Shown here in pieces: positions 62,404-64,000 of a stretch of DNA of 64,000 nt. The notes under the pieces were generated by a model. It saw nothing but the letters and a program-made list of their open reading frames with translations, made no database searches and was not told the origin of the DNA. This stretch comes from Prolixibacteraceae bacterium (GTDB lineage: Bacteria; Bacteroidota; Bacteroidia; Bacteroidales; Prolixibacteraceae). Made by a program: the position numbers and the translations under genes. The first letter of the stretch is position 1. The number at the start of each line of letters is the position of its first letter. The stretch lies in NCBI GenBank assembly GCA_028683385.1, contig JAQUIJ010000002.1, positions 434,001-498,000 of the forward strand, read 5' to 3'.

Positions 62404-64000
62404 ATGTCATTTTTTCTTCAGACCAAATTTAATCATCTCCGGATTCTCAGTTTCATGGCTTGCATTATCCTGCTTGCTTCATGTAACTCAACCCGGTTTG
62501 TGCCTGAAGGTAAATATTTGCTCAACCGGATTTCTGTCCGTTCTGATAATAAAAGCCTGAAACGTGAAGAGTTGAAAATTCATGTCAGGCAAAAAGAAAA
62601 CCTGCGCATTTTGGGTCTGTTGAAATTTCATTTGGGTGTTTATAATTTATCGTCAGGAACAAAGGAAAACGACTGGCTTAAGCGTGTTGGAGAAGCGCCT
62701 GTGTTGTACGACGAGTTTCAGACACAGAAAAGCAAAGATCAGTTGCAGATTTTCCTGAAAAACAAAGGCTATTACAATGCGGTGGTGAAGGATTCTCTGG
62801 TGATCAATCCGGAAAAGAAAAAGCTTAACCTGATCTTCGATATCAAATCGGGAAAACCATACCGGATACGCAATTACACGTATTCCATCAAAGACAAATC
62901 GTTGCAGGGTATTTTGCTGAAGGATTCAGTTAGCCAATTACTCAAGCCAAACGATGTGTTTGATCTGGATGTTCTGAATGCCGAACGTCAGCGCATAGCA
63001 ACCTATTTGAAAAACCGTGGATATTTCAAATTTTCTGAAGAGTTCGTCAGTTTTCAGGCCGACACGAATTTCTACAGCCATCAGGTTGATTTGACGATTA
63101 ATGTCGATGATGCTCTTTTGAATAATGCTGAAACGGAAGTTGTTCCGCACCAGAAATATAAAATCAGGAATTACCTGATCTATCCCGCATTTAAGCCAAT
63201 TGATCTGAACGGCGACCAGCAAGAGCAAAAGCTGGATACCTTAATCGACAAGGATTACCGTTTTGTGTACCCCGGAAGACTTAAATACCGTCCCGTCTTG
63301 TTCTATAATGTGAACCGGATGAAAGACAGCACCTGGTATTGTTTGCAGAATGCCGAAAAAACCTATCGGGCACTGAACCGACTAAAGCAATTCAAGCTGA
63401 TCAATATTAGTTTTAACGAGACGGATCCGTTGCCTGGAGATTCGATACCGCTTCTCGATTGCAAAATGCAGCTTTCACCGCTTCCGAGTCAGAACTTCTC
63501 GGTTGATGTTGAAGGCACAAACTCGTCGGGTAACCTTGGGGTGGCCGGAACCCTGAATTATCAGCAGCGCAATGTTTTTGGCGGGGCCGAGGTGCTTGAT
63601 ATTCAATTGAGAGGTGCCAGAGAGCGGCAACAAGCTTTGCAGGGGAGTGACAGGTTTAATTTTAATACTCAGGAATTGGGCATTGAAACCAGTTTAACTA
63701 TTCCTAAATTCCTCAGCTTTATCAATGGGAATCGAAGGTTTTCGTTTCAAATTCCTGAAACAAGGTTCTCTGTCGGGTACAATTATCAAAACCGTCCCGA
63801 TTATACCCGAACGATTACAAACCTGAAGTTTGGTTACATTTGGAAGACTTCCGAATTTGTTTTTCATACCTTGAATTTGCTTGATTTGAATTACGTCAAC
63901 CTTTATAAGTTCAATGAGGCTTTCATTAATTCGATCAGGGACTTGTACATAAAAAGTAGTTTTACCGACCATCTGATTTCTGCGTCGAATTACAGTTGGA
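62404..64000 (+). CDS. tamL: TamL-type BamA/TamA family outer-membrane lipoprotein (partial, runs off right edge)
   Basis: 532 codons from the ATG at 62404 with no stop before the edge. The signal peptide ends in a lipobox LLASC (Cys27), which marks the Bacteroidota TamL variant of TamA. POTRA-like domains follow (FVPEGKYLLNRISVRSDN; LKNKGYYNAVVKDSLVI; GKPYRIRNYTYSI; LKNRGYFKFSEEFVSF). The beta-barrel begins near residue 360 (FSVDVEGTNSSGNLGVAG, NVFGGAEVLDIQLRGARE). It would work with TamB in envelope lipid or protein assembly. The C-terminal barrel lies outside the window. Confidence 0.88.
   Translation, partial: MSFFLQTKFNHLRILSFMACIILLASCNSTRFVPEGKYLLNRISVRSDNKSLKREELKIHVRQKENLRILGLLKFHLGVYNLSSGTKENDWLKRVGEAPVLYDEFQTQKSKDQLQIFLKNKGYYNAVVKDSLVINPEKKKLNLIFDIKSGKPYRIRNYTYSIKDKSLQGILLKDSVSQLLKPNDVFDLDVLNAERQRIATYLKNRGYFKFSEEFVSFQADTNFYSHQVDLTINVDDALLNNAETEVVPHQKYKIRNYLIYPAFKPIDLNGDQQEQKLDTLIDKDYRFVYPGRLKYRPVLFYNVNRMKDSTWYCLQNAEKTYRALNRLKQFKLINISFNETDPLPGDSIPLLDCKMQLSPLPSQNFSVDVEGTNSSGNLGVAGTLNYQQRNVFGGAEVLDIQLRGARERQQALQGSDRFNFNTQELGIETSLTIPKFLSFINGNRRFSFQIPETRFSVGYNYQNRPDYTRTITNLKFGYIWKTSEFVFHTLNLLDLNYVNLYKFNEAFINSIRDLYIKSSFTDHLISASNYSW

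Overview
The window looks like chromosomal DNA of a Bacteroidota bacterium, probably from the order Marinilabiliales or a near relative. The reasons are a T9SS type A sorting domain on a giant secreted protein, a PorT-like protein next to ubiE, a TamL-type lipoprotein beside a TrmH methyltransferase, a one-component sensor with a two-component-regulator propeller, and several TAnnTTTG promoter boxes. The family names come from reading the protein sequences; no database search was run, and the genus is not determined.

Layout. 1-3725 (minus): a type I restriction R subunit followed by a DUF4062/RecG-like ATPase fusion that runs off the left edge. 3909-14591 (plus): peptidoglycan glycosyltransferase, fused CcsBA cytochrome c assembly protein, long-chain acyl-CoA synthetase, an SGNH-like lipoprotein, a large propeller sensor kinase and a DUF1801 protein. 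14658-19587: DEAD-box RNA helicase, a large lipoprotein with a possible papain-like core, a VOC protein and a TfoX C-terminal-like protein. 19778-27842 (plus): a probable terpenoid cluster made of an HdrA-like ferredoxin, a radical SAM enzyme, a DUF116-prenyl synthase fusion, a single-barrel prenyltransferase/cyclase-like protein and a DxDD terpene cyclase, with a FISUMP protein between the last two. 27832-31111 (minus): a tight five-gene operon with two haem lipoproteins, a beta-barrel protein, YceI and an OB-fold protein.

31277-38226 (minus) is mostly housekeeping: D-threonine aldolase-like enzyme, PurA, Fur family regulator, RelA/SpoT, ABC permease. 38577-42239 (plus): pRiA4b-like protein, then an overlapping miaA-nudix-glycosyltransferase-gmhA operon. 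gap (minus) is followed by about 1 kb of non-coding DNA and then a 2460-residue SbsA-type Ig-repeat protein. 51749-56973: nitroreductase, a LytTR/LytS pair with a glycosyltransferase, an Ldh-type dehydrogenase and an SDR. 57083-64000: PurL/AIRS-like protein, ubiE, porT, a FAD dehydrogenase, trmH and a truncated tamL.

The window is rich in short palindromic interspersed repeats between genes, and one repeat block lies in frame inside a terpene gene. The terpenoid cluster and the DUF4062-ATPase/restriction locus are the most interesting accessory regions. I saw no tRNA or rRNA gene, CRISPR array, transposase or prophage.
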